Assembly (NCBI GenBank): GCA_016841425.1
Contig: JAENZE010000011.1
Coordinates: forward strand, 1-54,294
DNA from: Syntrophomonas sp.
GTDB taxonomy: Bacteria > Bacillota > Syntrophomonadia > Syntrophomonadales > Syntrophomonadaceae
Length of the DNA stretch: 54,294 nt
Direction: 5' to 3'
Shown here: positions 1 through 8,274 of the stretch, in pieces
Layout: each line of letters starts with the position of its first letter
Position numbering within the stretch: position 1 is the stretch's first letter
Translations under genes and position numbers: made by a program
Notes under the pieces: model-generated
Database searches by the model: none
Told to the model about the DNA's origin: nothing
The model's input: the letters and a program-made list of their open reading frames with translations, nothing else

Positions 1-134
1 ACATACGGACTTCCTCCTGTCTCTTTTTGAGTCCAAGATTTTGTCCGCATCCCCTTCGCTGTATTTCTATTTTGCCATAGACATGCTGGCAAGTATTAAA
101 AAAACAAAGGTAAAAAAGGATGGAGGTGGTAATC

Positions 135-782
135 ATGCCTCAAATACTGGAGAACAATCTTACATTTAATGGCTCTTTTACAACTAGATCTTCAACTACA
201 CGGATTGTAGTTCATCATTCAGCAAGTGATATAGATACAACTATTGAGGATATACATAACTGGCATTTAAATAATGGTTGGAGTGGTATTGGATATCACT
301 ACATTATTTATGCTGATGGGACTATATATAGAGGTAGACCTGAGAAAGTTAAAGGTGCTCATGCTTATCAAGATAGTACACATGAAGCTAATACTAATGG
401 TATAGGGATTTGTTTGATAGGTGATTTTACCAGTTCTAAACCTACCAATACTCAAATGACAAGTTTAATATGGTTGATAAAAAATATATGGACTCGATAT
501 CCTAATATATCAGTAATCAGACATAGTGATGTAATGAGTACGGCATGCCCTGGTTCTTCATTCCCTTGGAGTGAATTGAAATTAAAATTAGCAGAAGAGG
601 TGATAGATATAGTGTTAGAAAAATGGATGGTTGAGGGTGGACAAAAAGCTCTGAAAGAGTTAGAAAATAAAGGGTTGGTTAATAACCCTGAAAACTGGAG
701 TAGTGAGAGCGAATTAGCTGAATATGTACCTGCTTATCTATTTTGGATGATGATGAATAGATTGGCTGAGTATAAGGCTTAG
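135..782 (+). CDS. N-acetylmuramoyl-L-alanine amidase (phage endolysin, Amidase_2/PGRP fold)
   Basis: Predicted zinc amidase that cuts the bond between muramic acid and L-alanine in peptidoglycan, here most likely a phage lysin. The N-terminal ~150 residues carry the family signature: VVHHSA (first zinc histidine), the GYHYII tyrosine stretch, and the late RHSDV...ACPG segment with the second histidine and the cysteine ligand. The ~60-residue C-terminal part has no domain I recognise and may bind the cell wall. An upstream ATG exists at 120, but GGAGGTGG at 122-129 sits 5 nt before the ATG at 135, so 135 is chosen. The next gene is a holin-like membrane protein 15 bp downstream, the usual lysis-cassette pairing. 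Base composition is AT-rich compared with the chromosome after 4000. Confidence 0.88.
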   Translation: MPQILENNLTFNGSFTTRSSTTRIVVHHSASDIDTTIEDIHNWHLNNGWSGIGYHYIIYADGTIYRGRPEKVKGAHAYQDSTHEANTNGIGICLIGDFTSSKPTNTQMTSLIWLIKNIWTRYPNISVIRHSDVMSTACPGSSFPWSELKLKLAEEVIDIVLEKWMVEGGQKALKELENKGLVNNPENWSSESELAEYVPAYLFWMMMNRLAEYKA

Positions 783-797
783 AAAGGATAAGGTGTT

Positions 798-1061
798 ATG
801 GACGTAACTAATATAGCACTATGCGGTGTGTCTTTAGCTGTATTTATTCAAGTTGCGGTGGGAATGGCAAAAGCATTAGGAATGCCAGTAAAGTATGCAA
901 AATATATGTCTGCTGGATTAGGTATATTGGGAGGTATAGCGGTTGCTGTAACCGAAGGGCAATCTATATTATATGGTTTAATAGCTGGTGTATTTGTTGG
1001 AGCTGCTGCATGTGGGGTTTATGATCAGGGGAAGACTGAAGTGAGTACGGGGGCTGAATAA
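798..1061 (+). CDS. Holin-like small membrane protein
   Basis: An 87-residue protein with two strongly hydrophobic segments (about residues 5-25 and 38-75, the latter Gly/Ala rich) and a charged C-terminus. Size, topology and position directly after the endolysin (15 bp gap, AGAAAGGA ribosome site) fit a phage holin, which would form the membrane lesion that releases or activates the lysin. I cannot assign a named holin family from the sequence alone. It could also be another phage membrane protein. No signal peptide cleavage site is apparent. Confidence 0.6.
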   Translation: MDVTNIALCGVSLAVFIQVAVGMAKALGMPVKYAKYMSAGLGILGGIAVAVTEGQSILYGLIAGVFVGAAACGVYDQGKTEVSTGAE

Positions 1062-1150
1062 ATTAAGTATTTTATTAAGGCGATTTGCGAAACGGATGCC
1101 TATATATTAGGTATATTATAATATAGAAATGCCTTTCGATATCTTCTGAT

Positions 1151-1215
1151 GTCATTCAATGACTTCTTGTGTCATTCTGTAACTTACGATATAATTAAGT
1201 TGACTTATATGTCAA
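1151..1215 (+). promoter_or_regulatory. Palindrome cluster upstream of the toxin-antitoxin pair
   Basis: GTCATTCAATGAC at 1151-1163 is a 13-bp palindrome (6+1+6). GTCATTC recurs at 1171-1177. TTGACTTATATGTCAA at 1200-1215 is a third GAC/GTC inverted repeat, whose first six bases (TTGACT) could be a -35 element. Repeated palindromes just before an antitoxin-toxin pair are what autoregulated TA operons usually show. The -10 element is not convincing. Confidence 0.4.
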
Positions 1216-1288
1216 TTATTACTAAATGGTTATAAACATCACTACTTACACATAATGATTAATAATATTATGTTAAGGAGTGATATTT

Positions 1289-1483
1289 GTGGAGGATAAT
1301 AAAACCAGTCCTCAAGAGGAGGGGAAGGACATGCCAGCACTTGAAAAAAAAGAAGAATATAAAGGGCTATCTTTATCATCAAAGAAATTAAATGAAATAA
1401 GTGTTAGGCCAAAAGTTAAAAATGGGAAATTAATATTTGATAAGAAAAATAAAGATCATCGTTATATTGTAGATGAGGAATAA
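1289..1483 (+). CDS. Small hydrophilic protein, candidate antitoxin
   Basis: A 64-residue, highly charged (Lys/Glu rich) protein with no recognisable domain. GTG at 1289 is chosen because AAGGAG (1275-1280) lies 8 nt upstream; a GTG at 1280 overlaps that site, and an internal ATG at 1331 is another possibility. Its stop is 10 nt before the start of a PemK/MazF-type toxin, so the pair is probably co-translated and this is the natural antitoxin candidate. The C-terminal half, rich in Lys, Asp and Asn, could be the disordered toxin-wrapping segment of such antitoxins. That role is inferred only from position and size. Confidence 0.5.
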   Translation: MEDNKTSPQEEGKDMPALEKKEEYKGLSLSSKKLNEISVRPKVKNGKLIFDKKNKDHRYIVDEE

Positions 1484-1493
1484 TAATTTTTAA

Positions 1494-1850
1494 ATGCTTG
1501 ACATTGGAGAAATATTTTGGCTTGAAGTTGAATACGAAGACATACCCGAAGAATCTAAAACAAGACCAGCAATAATTATTGATAAACGAGAAGATAGTAT
1601 ATTTATTTTAGTTTCAACTACAACACAATCTCCTAGTGATCCTCCATCTTATTTTGATCAGTTTAAGATACCCATTTTTAATTGGCGAAGAATTGGTTTA
1701 TCAAGACCTTCATGGGGATTGGGTTATAGACTAATTCAATTAACAGAAGACGAATTAAAAGATGTAGTTAAAATAAGTGATTATATAGGTTGTATGAGTG
1801 AAAAAGACTTACAATATTTAATTGAACAGATTGAATTGATACATAGATAG
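1494..1850 (+). CDS. PemK/MazF-like toxin of a type II toxin-antitoxin system
   Basis: A 118-residue protein that begins GEIFWLEVEYED and continues with a KTRPAIIIDKRED stretch, the N-terminal beta-strand and R-P turn typical of PemK/MazF endoribonucleases (family knowledge). The middle and C-terminal part (LTEDELKDVVK, LIEQIELI) are helical, as in the family. Length is normal (110-130 residues). It follows a small charged protein by 10 nt and is closed by a terminator at once after its stop. No strong ribosome site precedes the ATG, which fits translational coupling to the upstream gene. It lies in the phage-like segment, so it is probably a cargo or addiction module. Confidence 0.7.
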   Translation: MLDIGEIFWLEVEYEDIPEESKTRPAIIIDKREDSIFILVSTTTQSPSDPPSYFDQFKIPIFNWRRIGLSRPSWGLGYRLIQLTEDELKDVVKISDYIGCMSEKDLQYLIEQIELIHR

Positions 1851-1871
1851 ACCTCGTCACAGAGGTCTTTT
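1850..1871 (+). terminator. Intrinsic terminator after the toxin gene
   Basis: GACCTC, loop GTCACA, GAGGTC, followed by TTTTCTTATTT. The stem starts at the last base of the toxin stop codon. Confidence 0.75.
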
Positions 1872-1876
1872 CTTAT

Positions 1877-2664
1877 TTAATTGAATAAATTATCTAATAA
1901 AATATCTAAATCACTAAAATTAAATTTAATATCATCAAATGTTTTATTAAGATACAAAAATCTATATAGATTTAAAATTCTTTCCCCAAAAACATGAACT
2001 AATTCTTTAGGTATTTGTTTTTCACTTATAGCATCTGGAAACAAATCTTGCCATATAGAAAACCTGCCAAGAAATTGCATTATAGTATAAACAAATAACA
2101 TTGGGTTATCTTGATATTTAGCTAGTTGTTCTTTTAAGTAATTTAATTGAAAAAGACATTCATAATTTATAATATGATCAATTTGTTCTTGAACCGAAGT
2201 ATTTTCCTGACTTAAGTATATTTTTCTATAAAAGTAATACCCGTCCGCCGTGCGTGATATTCAGTCCATTGATAAAATAAAGGAAAGTCTTTATGTTTTT
2301 CTATGTCTTTAAAATAAGCATAATTAATATATTTAATAAAATCATAAAAATCATAAATATGAGTTAATTCATGAATAATTGTTCCTATATACAAATCATT
2401 ATTTATAGTAGTAGTTGAAATTAAAATATAAGGTATATCGCCTGTCTTAGATGGTAAAATCATGGTGCCATTTAAGCCTTGAATAAAAGATTTACCAGCT
2501 TTGATTTCGTTTATTTCTTTCGGATTTGTTGATAATTCTAATTTGCGTTGATATAAATCATTAACAAATTCGATTTCTATTTCTATTGGTTTTATTTTTG
2601 TTTCTTCATAGAATATATTGATTACTAAAAGAATTATTTCCTCTAATTCTTTATCTTTGTACAT
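1877..2664 (-). pseudogene. HELTH-motif metalloprotease-like gene split by a -1 frameshift
   Basis: The 5' part (2664 down to 2212, 150 residues) carries IIHELTHIYD, a zinc-metallopeptidase HExxH-type motif, and ends soon after YQWTEYHARR. A second frame stays open from this point to a stop at 1877 and reads GYYFYRKIYLSQE onward, then continues for about 120 residues without a convincing ribosome site of its own. The two parts join if one base is restored near 2240-2250 (minus-strand CGGCGGACGGGT). The simplest reading is one ~260-residue zinc protein broken by a single-base deletion, or a sequencing error, or a programmed -1 shift. Its start has a GGGGGATT-type ribosome site upstream. The function is not recognised; such proteins occur in phage and defence cargo. 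Confidence 0.6.
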
Positions 2665-2847
2665 AAACTAATCCCCCTTATCAAAAGCTACTACAACTCT
2701 ATATTAATAAATTTTTGTAATATTAAAAAGCATAATAACCAAAAAGTGCTAGTCCAGGAGTATATTGGGGAAAAAGAATGAATTGAAGATGGTTGCTCTG
2801 AAAATAATTTAAGGGCACAACATCAACACAACGACCACTTGATTTTA

Positions 2848-3801
2848 TTACCTAAACAACTTGTTAACCCTAGTTGTCCTTTTGATAAACTCATTAACAG
2901 GTGAAGCTAATTCATGTTGCTGCTGGATATCATTTTCTGCTAACTTTACATATCTCTTAGTCATTTCTAAATCAACATGTCCTAGAATATGTTGTAAGGC
3001 AAAGACGTTGCCGCCATTTTTGATAAAATTAATTGCAAAAGTGTGCCTGAGATCATAAGGTGCAACCTGCCTAATCCCAGCTTTTCCACTGTATTCTCTT
3101 AATCTTTTACCCCAACTATGTCTATTCATTTGATTACCATCCAGACTAATGAATAAGTAATTAGGAAAATCGGGTGGCTTAACAGATATAAGCTTTTCTA
3201 ACACCTGTACAACTTGAAAAGATAGGGGTAACTCTCTTGATACTCTTGATTTGGCATATTCCTTTTTGATTAGAAGTTTATTGTGCTGTAAGTCAATATC
3301 GGAAAATTTTAAGTGAAAGGCTTCTCCTGGTCTAATGCCAGTATCTAATGTGAGTAGTATTATGGCATAATCACGTAATCCTGTATAATCGGTTAAATTG
3401 ATTACACTAAGCAAGGATTTAATATCTTTAGTTTCATGATGTCTAATTTGTCCTTCATCTTTCTTTTTCTTTAAACCTATTGCAGTTATGGGATTCAATT
3501 CTATGTAATCATGCGAAACTGCCCAATTAAAGAAGCAGTTTAGATTTTTATATCGGAGATTGTAGGTTGTAGGAGAATATTCACTTAAGTTACAAAAAAA
3601 ATCAATGACAGAAGGTTGAAGGCTTGTTAAATCATTTGGGTTCGTTATATGCTTTTGAAATTTAGAAAAAGTGTATTGATAGTCTTCTAAAGTTCTAGGG
3701 GACATACCTTGAGCACGTTTAAAAGAAATGAATTGATCTATTAGCTCTGAAAGTGATTTTGTTGGGTTGCTATTGACCTTTAAATTCCTGTGTTTTGCCA
3801 T
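2848..3801 (-). CDS. Tyrosine recombinase / phage integrase
   Basis: A 317-residue site-specific recombinase. The N-terminal SAM-like core-binding domain (about residues 15-100) is followed by a catalytic domain with the first arginine in DTGIRPGEA, the DLRHTFA box (H/R pair), LGHVDLEMT with its histidine, and the nucleophile tyrosine in KRYVKLAE. AAGGAGGG lies 9 nt before the ATG. The gene is about 100 bp from the 3' end of a tRNA-Arg gene, the classic place for an integrase whose attachment site is that tRNA. With the lysis genes to its left, it marks the right boundary of an integrated element that extends left beyond the window. Confidence 0.93.
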   Translation of the reverse strand: MAKHRNLKVNSNPTKSLSELIDQFISFKRAQGMSPRTLEDYQYTFSKFQKHITNPNDLTSLQPSVIDFFCNLSEYSPTTYNLRYKNLNCFFNWAVSHDYIELNPITAIGLKKKKDEGQIRHHETKDIKSLLSVINLTDYTGLRDYAIILLTLDTGIRPGEAFHLKFSDIDLQHNKLLIKKEYAKSRVSRELPLSFQVVQVLEKLISVKPPDFPNYLFISLDGNQMNRHSWGKRLREYSGKAGIRQVAPYDLRHTFAINFIKNGGNVFALQHILGHVDLEMTKRYVKLAENDIQQQHELASPVNEFIKRTTRVNKLFR

Positions 3802-3904
3802 AAAAAATACCCTCCTTAATGTAAATGTTAAGAAAGGTAGTACGGTGTCCCGGATTTAAACTTTTATAATCATAAGGCTTTATAAACCCCTATATTTAGG
3901 TATA

Positions 3905-3950
3905 TGGTACGCCCGAGAGGAATCGAACCTCCGCACCCGGCTCCGGAGGC
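3905..3950. other. Probable attachment site (3' half of the tRNA-Arg gene)
   Basis: The integrase gene lies beside the 3' end of the tRNA, and AT-rich phage-like DNA stops here. Many integrases recombine within the T-arm and 3' end of a tRNA, which restores the gene. The exact core cannot be set because the other end of the element is not in the window; I see no second copy of the tRNA 3' end in 1-3900. Confidence 0.4.
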
Positions 3951-3979
3951 CGGTGCTCTATCCACTGAGCTACGGGCGC
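3905..3979 (-). tRNA. tRNA-Arg (anticodon CCG)
   Basis: The cloverleaf can be drawn by eye: acceptor GCGCCCG with CGGGCGT (last pair G-U), D-arm GCTC...GAGC, anticodon stem CCGGC/GCCGG with loop CTCCGGA (anticodon CCG), T-arm containing GGTTCGATTCC, discriminator A, and an encoded CCA at 3907-3905. It reads the rare arginine codon CGG. A consensus promoter precedes it at 4021-3993. Confidence 0.95.
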
Positions 3980-3992
3980 ATATTGCCTGACT

Positions 3993-4021
3993 ATTATACC
4001 AAAATATGAGGCGAGGGTCAA
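3993..4021 (-). promoter_or_regulatory. Sigma-A type promoter of tRNA-Arg
   Basis: On the minus strand TTGACC (4021-4016) and TATAAT (3998-3993) are 17 bp apart, and the tRNA 5' end is 14 nt further on. This is near-consensus. Confidence 0.8.
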
Positions 4022-4160
4022 AAGCAATTTCATTGGTACAGGGAATACATGAAAGGCTCCCATTTCTGGACTCAAAATGCTGCTCTGTCCTTATGGAAGA
4101 AAACCCCGGCGAAGAACCATTGCCCAATAGATATTTGTTTCTGATGCTTTAATCAAATTT

Positions 4161-5555
4161 TTAATCTGAGCTAATCTTCTGGTTCGGGTCTGCAGTCCTG
4201 CTTTTTGCAGTGAGAATGGAGAGCAGGAAGCCGCACAGGGTTATGAAGGCGGAGATTTTGAATACGATACCGACCGCCGACATATAAGCGATATCCGGGT
4301 TGAAAAGCTGCTGTTGGGAATTTATCAGCAGAGTAAAGATACTGGCCGAGGCGGCGATACCCATGGAAATCGAGAAATTACGTGTGGTTGCGGTGAATCC
4401 TCCGGTATATCCGGCCTTATCACCGGGGACAGAACGGAAAATGCTGCTGCTGTTGGGAGAAGCGAAAAATCCCATTCCGATGCCTATAAGCATAAGGCCA
4501 GCAATAATTCTAGGTATACTGCTGCCTGATGACAGAGTCGAAAAGATAATATGGGACAGGGTCATCAAAAACAATCCTACCGATGTTAAGTGACCTGATC
4601 CGATTCGGTCTGAGAGGCTTCCGGTCAGGGGAGCAGTAATAGCGAGACAAACCGGCGGGATGGTCATATAAAGACCCATTATCTGCGGAGGCAGCTGCAA
4701 TAAATCTTCCATATAAAAGGGGATCAAAAACATTATCCAGATCTGGGAGATATAAGCTAAGAAAATCATGATATTGCCAAAAAGAAAAGTCTTGTTCTTA
4801 AACAGGGTAAAATCCAGCAAGGGCTGAACCTGTTTTTTCTCATAGAAGAAGAAAGAGAGCAGCAGTATTACAGCCGTAATAGCTGCGTAAGGAGTTGCTG
4901 CTGAGTTATATGATAATGCCAGCAGGAGCATTACTGAACCCAGAGCAAATAGAATCATGCCGGTTATATCGTAGCGGCCTCTTGACGGGTTCAAGGGCTG
5001 CGCCGGCAGGTATTTCAGAGCCAGATAAAAGCCTAGCAACCCTATTGGTACGTTGACCAGGAATATAAAGGACCAGCCAAGACTTGCCAGGATTACACCA
5101 CCAATAACCGGGCCGGCCATGTTGCCGATACCTACCATGCTGCTTGTAAGTCCCAAGGCCTTACCTTTTTCAGCAACGGGAAAAGAATTTGATATAATCC
5201 CGGCCCCGGTGGCCATCATCATACTGGCACCAAAAGCTTGGAAAATACGGCTGGTGATCAAATAATATAACGCAGGAGAGATACTGCATAAAAAAGACCC
5301 CCCGGTAAAGATCAGGAATCCATAAGCATATACTTTTTGACCGCCAACCTGGTCTCCAAATTTTCCAAAGAATAAAAGAGTAGCAGTAATAACTAGCATA
5401 TAGGCGGTAGTGACCCACTGCACTTGATTCATTGTGACTGAGAAACTTTCCGCTATTATGGGGTTAGCTATGTTCAAAATACTCCCATCCAGAGTGGAGA
5501 TAAATATTCCCGCACATATTATGCTAAGTACCTGCCATTTTAATTCCAGCTTCAT
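4161..5555 (-). CDS. MFS drug exporter, DHA2 (14-TM, EmrB/QacA-like) family
   Basis: A 464-residue membrane protein with about 14 hydrophobic segments. The first segment carries LDGSILNIANP, the motif typical of DHA2 transporters (acidic residue in helix 1), followed by the loop-2/3 motif GKFGDQVGGQK and the motif-C-like GxxxGPxxGG (NMAGPVIGG) plus FLVNVPIG. The family exports drugs or metabolites in exchange for protons. GGAGAG stands 6 nt before the ATG. It has no obvious operon partner: SpoIIP lies upstream in the same direction but 158 bp away. The substrate cannot be predicted. Confidence 0.88.
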   Translation of the reverse strand: MKLELKWQVLSIICAGIFISTLDGSILNIANPIIAESFSVTMNQVQWVTTAYMLVITATLLFFGKFGDQVGGQKVYAYGFLIFTGGSFLCSISPALYYLITSRIFQAFGASMMMATGAGIISNSFPVAEKGKALGLTSSMVGIGNMAGPVIGGVILASLGWSFIFLVNVPIGLLGFYLALKYLPAQPLNPSRGRYDITGMILFALGSVMLLLALSYNSAATPYAAITAVILLLSFFFYEKKQVQPLLDFTLFKNKTFLFGNIMIFLAYISQIWIMFLIPFYMEDLLQLPPQIMGLYMTIPPVCLAITAPLTGSLSDRIGSGHLTSVGLFLMTLSHIIFSTLSSGSSIPRIIAGLMLIGIGMGFFASPNSSSIFRSVPGDKAGYTGGFTATTRNFSISMGIAASASIFTLLINSQQQLFNPDIAYMSAVGIVFKISAFITLCGFLLSILTAKSRTADPNQKISSD

Positions 5556-5713
5556 AGATTACTCTCCGTTCGTGCTTGCCAGACTATTATTGTGTATTCA
5601 GATACATTGCGTATTAGAATGAAATTTCCGGCATCGCTTCATCAATTATAGAACAGAGTGTATAAAAGATGAATAGTCCTGAAGAAAGAAAGGTGAAAAT
5701 AGAAAGGTGCTTA

Positions 5714-6667
5714 TTATTGCTGAAGAACCCTGATGATCGCATCCGTAAGACTGTGTACAGCAATTACGGCATCATCTTCACTGAGCTTGGCGGTTCCGCA
5801 TTCAAATAATATTGAGGTAGGATATAAATCCTGGTTATAATCTCCCTTGCCTATGAATATCCCTCGCATGAGACCTGGATGCACCTCATCTGCTGCGGCC
5901 TTAATCCTTTTGGCATATTCCAGGTTAGTCTGCATATTGGGATTGCTCCGGCCTATAACTACCATTATTTTTGCTGAATCGACTCCGTTAATGGAGGTCT
6001 GGTAGGCCTGGACCGGGGCAGAGTCACGGTGCAGATCGAAAACTGCATCGGGTTGTTTCTTGATCAGCTGTACCGCAGTACGCCGGGAGCGAATATAGGC
6101 ATTTATGTCATGTGGATCATGCAGGTTATCGCTATGGGTAACTCTTACCCCCTCCTTCTGCAGTGCGGTTTGCAGGACTTTGCCTATATCCAGGATATCG
6201 CCATTACCAGGTTCGCTGGTCTGGCCCGAAGTTGGTACATAAGACTCATCAGTATGAGTATGATATATGACCACATGAGTATCTTCCAGCGGCGCTGCAA
6301 CGGGGATGCTGTAATTGGGATACATATTAATGGATGAAATAGTGTTTAGTGCATTATCAATATCCTGTGGGGGGAGCTGTGTTTTTATCTCGGCTACTCC
6401 TTCCGATCCTGAGATTTTAGTAACTATATAGTGCTGGTTTTTTTCATTAATATATTCGTCTTCTACATGAACAGGTTCACCAGTCTGAAAAATGATATTC
6501 CCTTCCGTATCTTTGACTGTTATACATTTTATGGCAGCATCAGAATCACTGCTGTAGTATTTAGGAGCAGATTTAGTCGCATATGTGTTAAAAAGATATG
6601 CCACCACCATGATCAGCAGCAAGACCAGAAAGAAAGTCCAAATATATCTTTTGTTTAAGGTATTCAT
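5714..6667 (-). CDS. spoIIP: Stage II sporulation protein P (SpoIIP-family amidase/endopeptidase)
   Basis: A 317-residue protein with one N-terminal membrane anchor (residues 9-28) and an extracytoplasmic catalytic domain. The SpoIIP signature is plain: VVIYHTHTDESYVP (zinc histidines), DIGKVLQ...LQKEGVRVTH, a YIRSRR segment, FDLHRDS and VVIGRSNPN, ending with ILFECGT (metal-binding glutamate). SpoIIP strips stem peptides from peptidoglycan during engulfment of the forespore, working with SpoIID and SpoIIM; neither partner is nearby. The protein is near the usual family length. The start lies directly after an 8-nt T run of a terminator-like hairpin, and AGGCGG inside the 3' arm of that hairpin is the likely ribosome site. 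Confidence 0.85.
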   Translation of the reverse strand: MNTLNKRYIWTFFLVLLLIMVVAYLFNTYATKSAPKYYSSDSDAAIKCITVKDTEGNIIFQTGEPVHVEDEYINEKNQHYIVTKISGSEGVAEIKTQLPPQDIDNALNTISSINMYPNYSIPVAAPLEDTHVVIYHTHTDESYVPTSGQTSEPGNGDILDIGKVLQTALQKEGVRVTHSDNLHDPHDINAYIRSRRTAVQLIKKQPDAVFDLHRDSAPVQAYQTSINGVDSAKIMVVIGRSNPNMQTNLEYAKRIKAAADEVHPGLMRGIFIGKGDYNQDLYPTSILFECGTAKLSEDDAVIAVHSLTDAIIRVLQQ

Positions 6668-6720
6668 AAAAAAAACCGCCTTTACATATGCCTGCTAGTA
6701 TTATGTGAAAAGAGCGGTTT
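6668..6720 (-). terminator. Terminator-like hairpin between ahcY and spoIIP that covers the spoIIP ribosome site
   Basis: On the minus strand AAACCGC (6720-6714) pairs with GCGGTTT (6679-6673) across a 34-nt loop and is followed by eight T. The T run touches the spoIIP ATG, and the AGGCGG ribosome site forms part of the 3' arm. The long loop makes terminator strength uncertain. Confidence 0.4.
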
Positions 6721-6777
6721 GATTATTAGTAATCCCATTTGGTAATCCTTGATTGTATAACAATCTGCTGGAAAGAA

Positions 6778-8055
6778 TTATAGATTGGTATCCCAGCTGG
6801 CCAGATATTTTATTTGCTCACCCGTAAGCTGATCGATCTTAACTTCAGCTGCCTGGAGTTTTAAATTGGCAACTCGACAGTCTATCTCCTCAGGTACGTC
6901 ATAAACATGAGGACCTAATTTATCATGGTTCTCAATCACATAAAGCAGGGACAATACCTGCAATGAAAAGCTGAGGTCCATTACTTCCGCCGGATGCCCG
7001 TCACCGGCCGCCAGATTAACCAGCCTTCCTTCAGCCAGCAGATATAATCGGCGTCCATCTGCCAGCAGATACTCGTCTATATTGGTTCTGGCTTGGCGTC
7101 TGCTCACGGCCAGCGAATCTAAATCGGGCTTGCTTATTTCTACATCGAAATGACCCGCATTAGCCAGAATAACATTATCCTTCATAAGCTCCATGTGTTC
7201 TTTGCGTATCACATTAATATTTCCGGTAACAGTTATGAAAACATCACCTATCCTGGATGCTTCCAACATGGTCATAACCTCGAAACCGTCCATTATAGCT
7301 TCATTAGCTTTGATAGGATCGATTTCAGTGATGATAACCCGGGCGCCCATGCCCAGAGCCCGCATAGATACTCCCTTACCACACCATCCATAGCCTGCCA
7401 CTACTACATTCTTTCCCGCTACTACCAGATTGGTGGTCCGATTGATACCATCCCAGACCGATTGGCCGGTTCCATAACGGTTATCAAAAAGGTATTTCAT
7501 ATAGGCGTCATTAACGGCAATTACCGGAAAAGTCAGGGCGCCATCCCTATCCATGGAACGCAGCCGGAAGATCCCGGTAGTAGTTTCTTCGCATCCTCCA
7601 ATAATTTGTCTGGCTTGCTCAGGGCGTTCCTTAACCAGTATAGAAATCATATCTGCCCCGTCATCTATAACGGCATCGGGATTATTATCCAGTGTCAGAT
7701 GCAAAAAACGATGATAATCCTGAGCGTTCTCACCGTGGATAGCATATATGGTTACGCCGCTGTCAACCAGAGCTGCTGCCACATCATCCTGAGTAGAAAG
7801 AGGGTTGCTGGCACAGGCCGTTACCCGAGCTCCAGCTGCCTGCAAGGTTTGTAAGAGATAGCCGGTTTTTGCCTCCAGGTGCAAACAGCAGGCAATGGTC
7901 TTACCTTGTAAAGGTTTAGTTTTCAATAGTTCCTGATTTAAAGCTTTCAAAACCGGCATATTGCTTTTTACCCAGGCCAGCCGGGTATAACCATAAGGGG
8001 CCAGATCAGGATCTTTTATTATTGAGGGAATGGATTTATTGTCAATGCTTTCCAT
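6778..8055 (-). CDS. ahcY: Adenosylhomocysteinase (S-adenosyl-L-homocysteine hydrolase)
   Basis: A 425-residue cytosolic NAD-dependent enzyme that reversibly splits S-adenosylhomocysteine into adenosine and homocysteine, clearing the by-product of SAM methylation. Visible motifs are CLHLEAKTG near residue 60, the substrate-domain [10 protein letters not shown], the [16 protein letters not shown] lysine/asparagine segment, the Rossmann GYGWCGKG, and the NAGHFDVEI hinge. Length matches the shorter type lacking the ~40-residue insertion of eukaryotic and many proteobacterial forms. GGAGG lies about 12 nt before the ATG, a little far. No methionine-cycle genes adjoin it. Confidence 0.95.
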   Translation of the reverse strand: MESIDNKSIPSIIKDPDLAPYGYTRLAWVKSNMPVLKALNQELLKTKPLQGKTIACCLHLEAKTGYLLQTLQAAGARVTACASNPLSTQDDVAAALVDSGVTIYAIHGENAQDYHRFLHLTLDNNPDAVIDDGADMISILVKERPEQARQIIGGCEETTTGIFRLRSMDRDGALTFPVIAVNDAYMKYLFDNRYGTGQSVWDGINRTTNLVVAGKNVVVAGYGWCGKGVSMRALGMGARVIITEIDPIKANEAIMDGFEVMTMLEASRIGDVFITVTGNINVIRKEHMELMKDNVILANAGHFDVEISKPDLDSLAVSRRQARTNIDEYLLADGRRLYLLAEGRLVNLAAGDGHPAEVMDLSFSLQVLSLLYVIENHDKLGPHVYDVPEEIDCRVANLKLQAAEVKIDQLTGEQIKYLASWDTNL

Positions 8056-8177
8056 ATTATATTTTAACCTCCATTAGTCATATCTTATTTTTTGCAGGCT
8101 CTAGAATATTATAAATTAATTATGCTTTTAAGGGAATCTTAGTACCTGGCTGTCTCAATAATAATATCCAGCTGTGG

Positions 8178-8228
8178 TTGACAGAACACATGTTCGCAGT
8201 TAAAATATAGTTACAAGAACATGTGTTC
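8178..8228 (+). promoter_or_regulatory. SOS promoter with two LexA boxes
   Basis: TTGACA (8178-8183), a 17-bp spacer and TAAAAT (8201-8206) form a near-consensus promoter. The spacer contains GAACACATGTTC (8184-8195), and GAACATGTGTTC (8217-8228) lies just after the expected start of transcription. Both fit the Gram-positive LexA/DinR box GAACRNRYGTTC and are 33 bp apart centre to centre, about three helical turns. LexA bound to either site would block the promoter. Confidence 0.85.
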
Positions 8229-8274
8229 GGATGATGTTAGTTAAATAGCAGATAAATTAAAGGAAGGTGCGGCT

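Noticed and set aside
2-170. Open plus-strand frame at the left edge as the end of an upstream phage gene
   Set aside because: It would overlap the endolysin start by about 35 nt and its end is Gly/Asn-rich coding from the ribosome site; too short to judge.
3870-4127. Open frame on the minus strand across the tRNA-Arg gene
   Set aside because: It overlaps the whole tRNA and its promoter; a chance frame.
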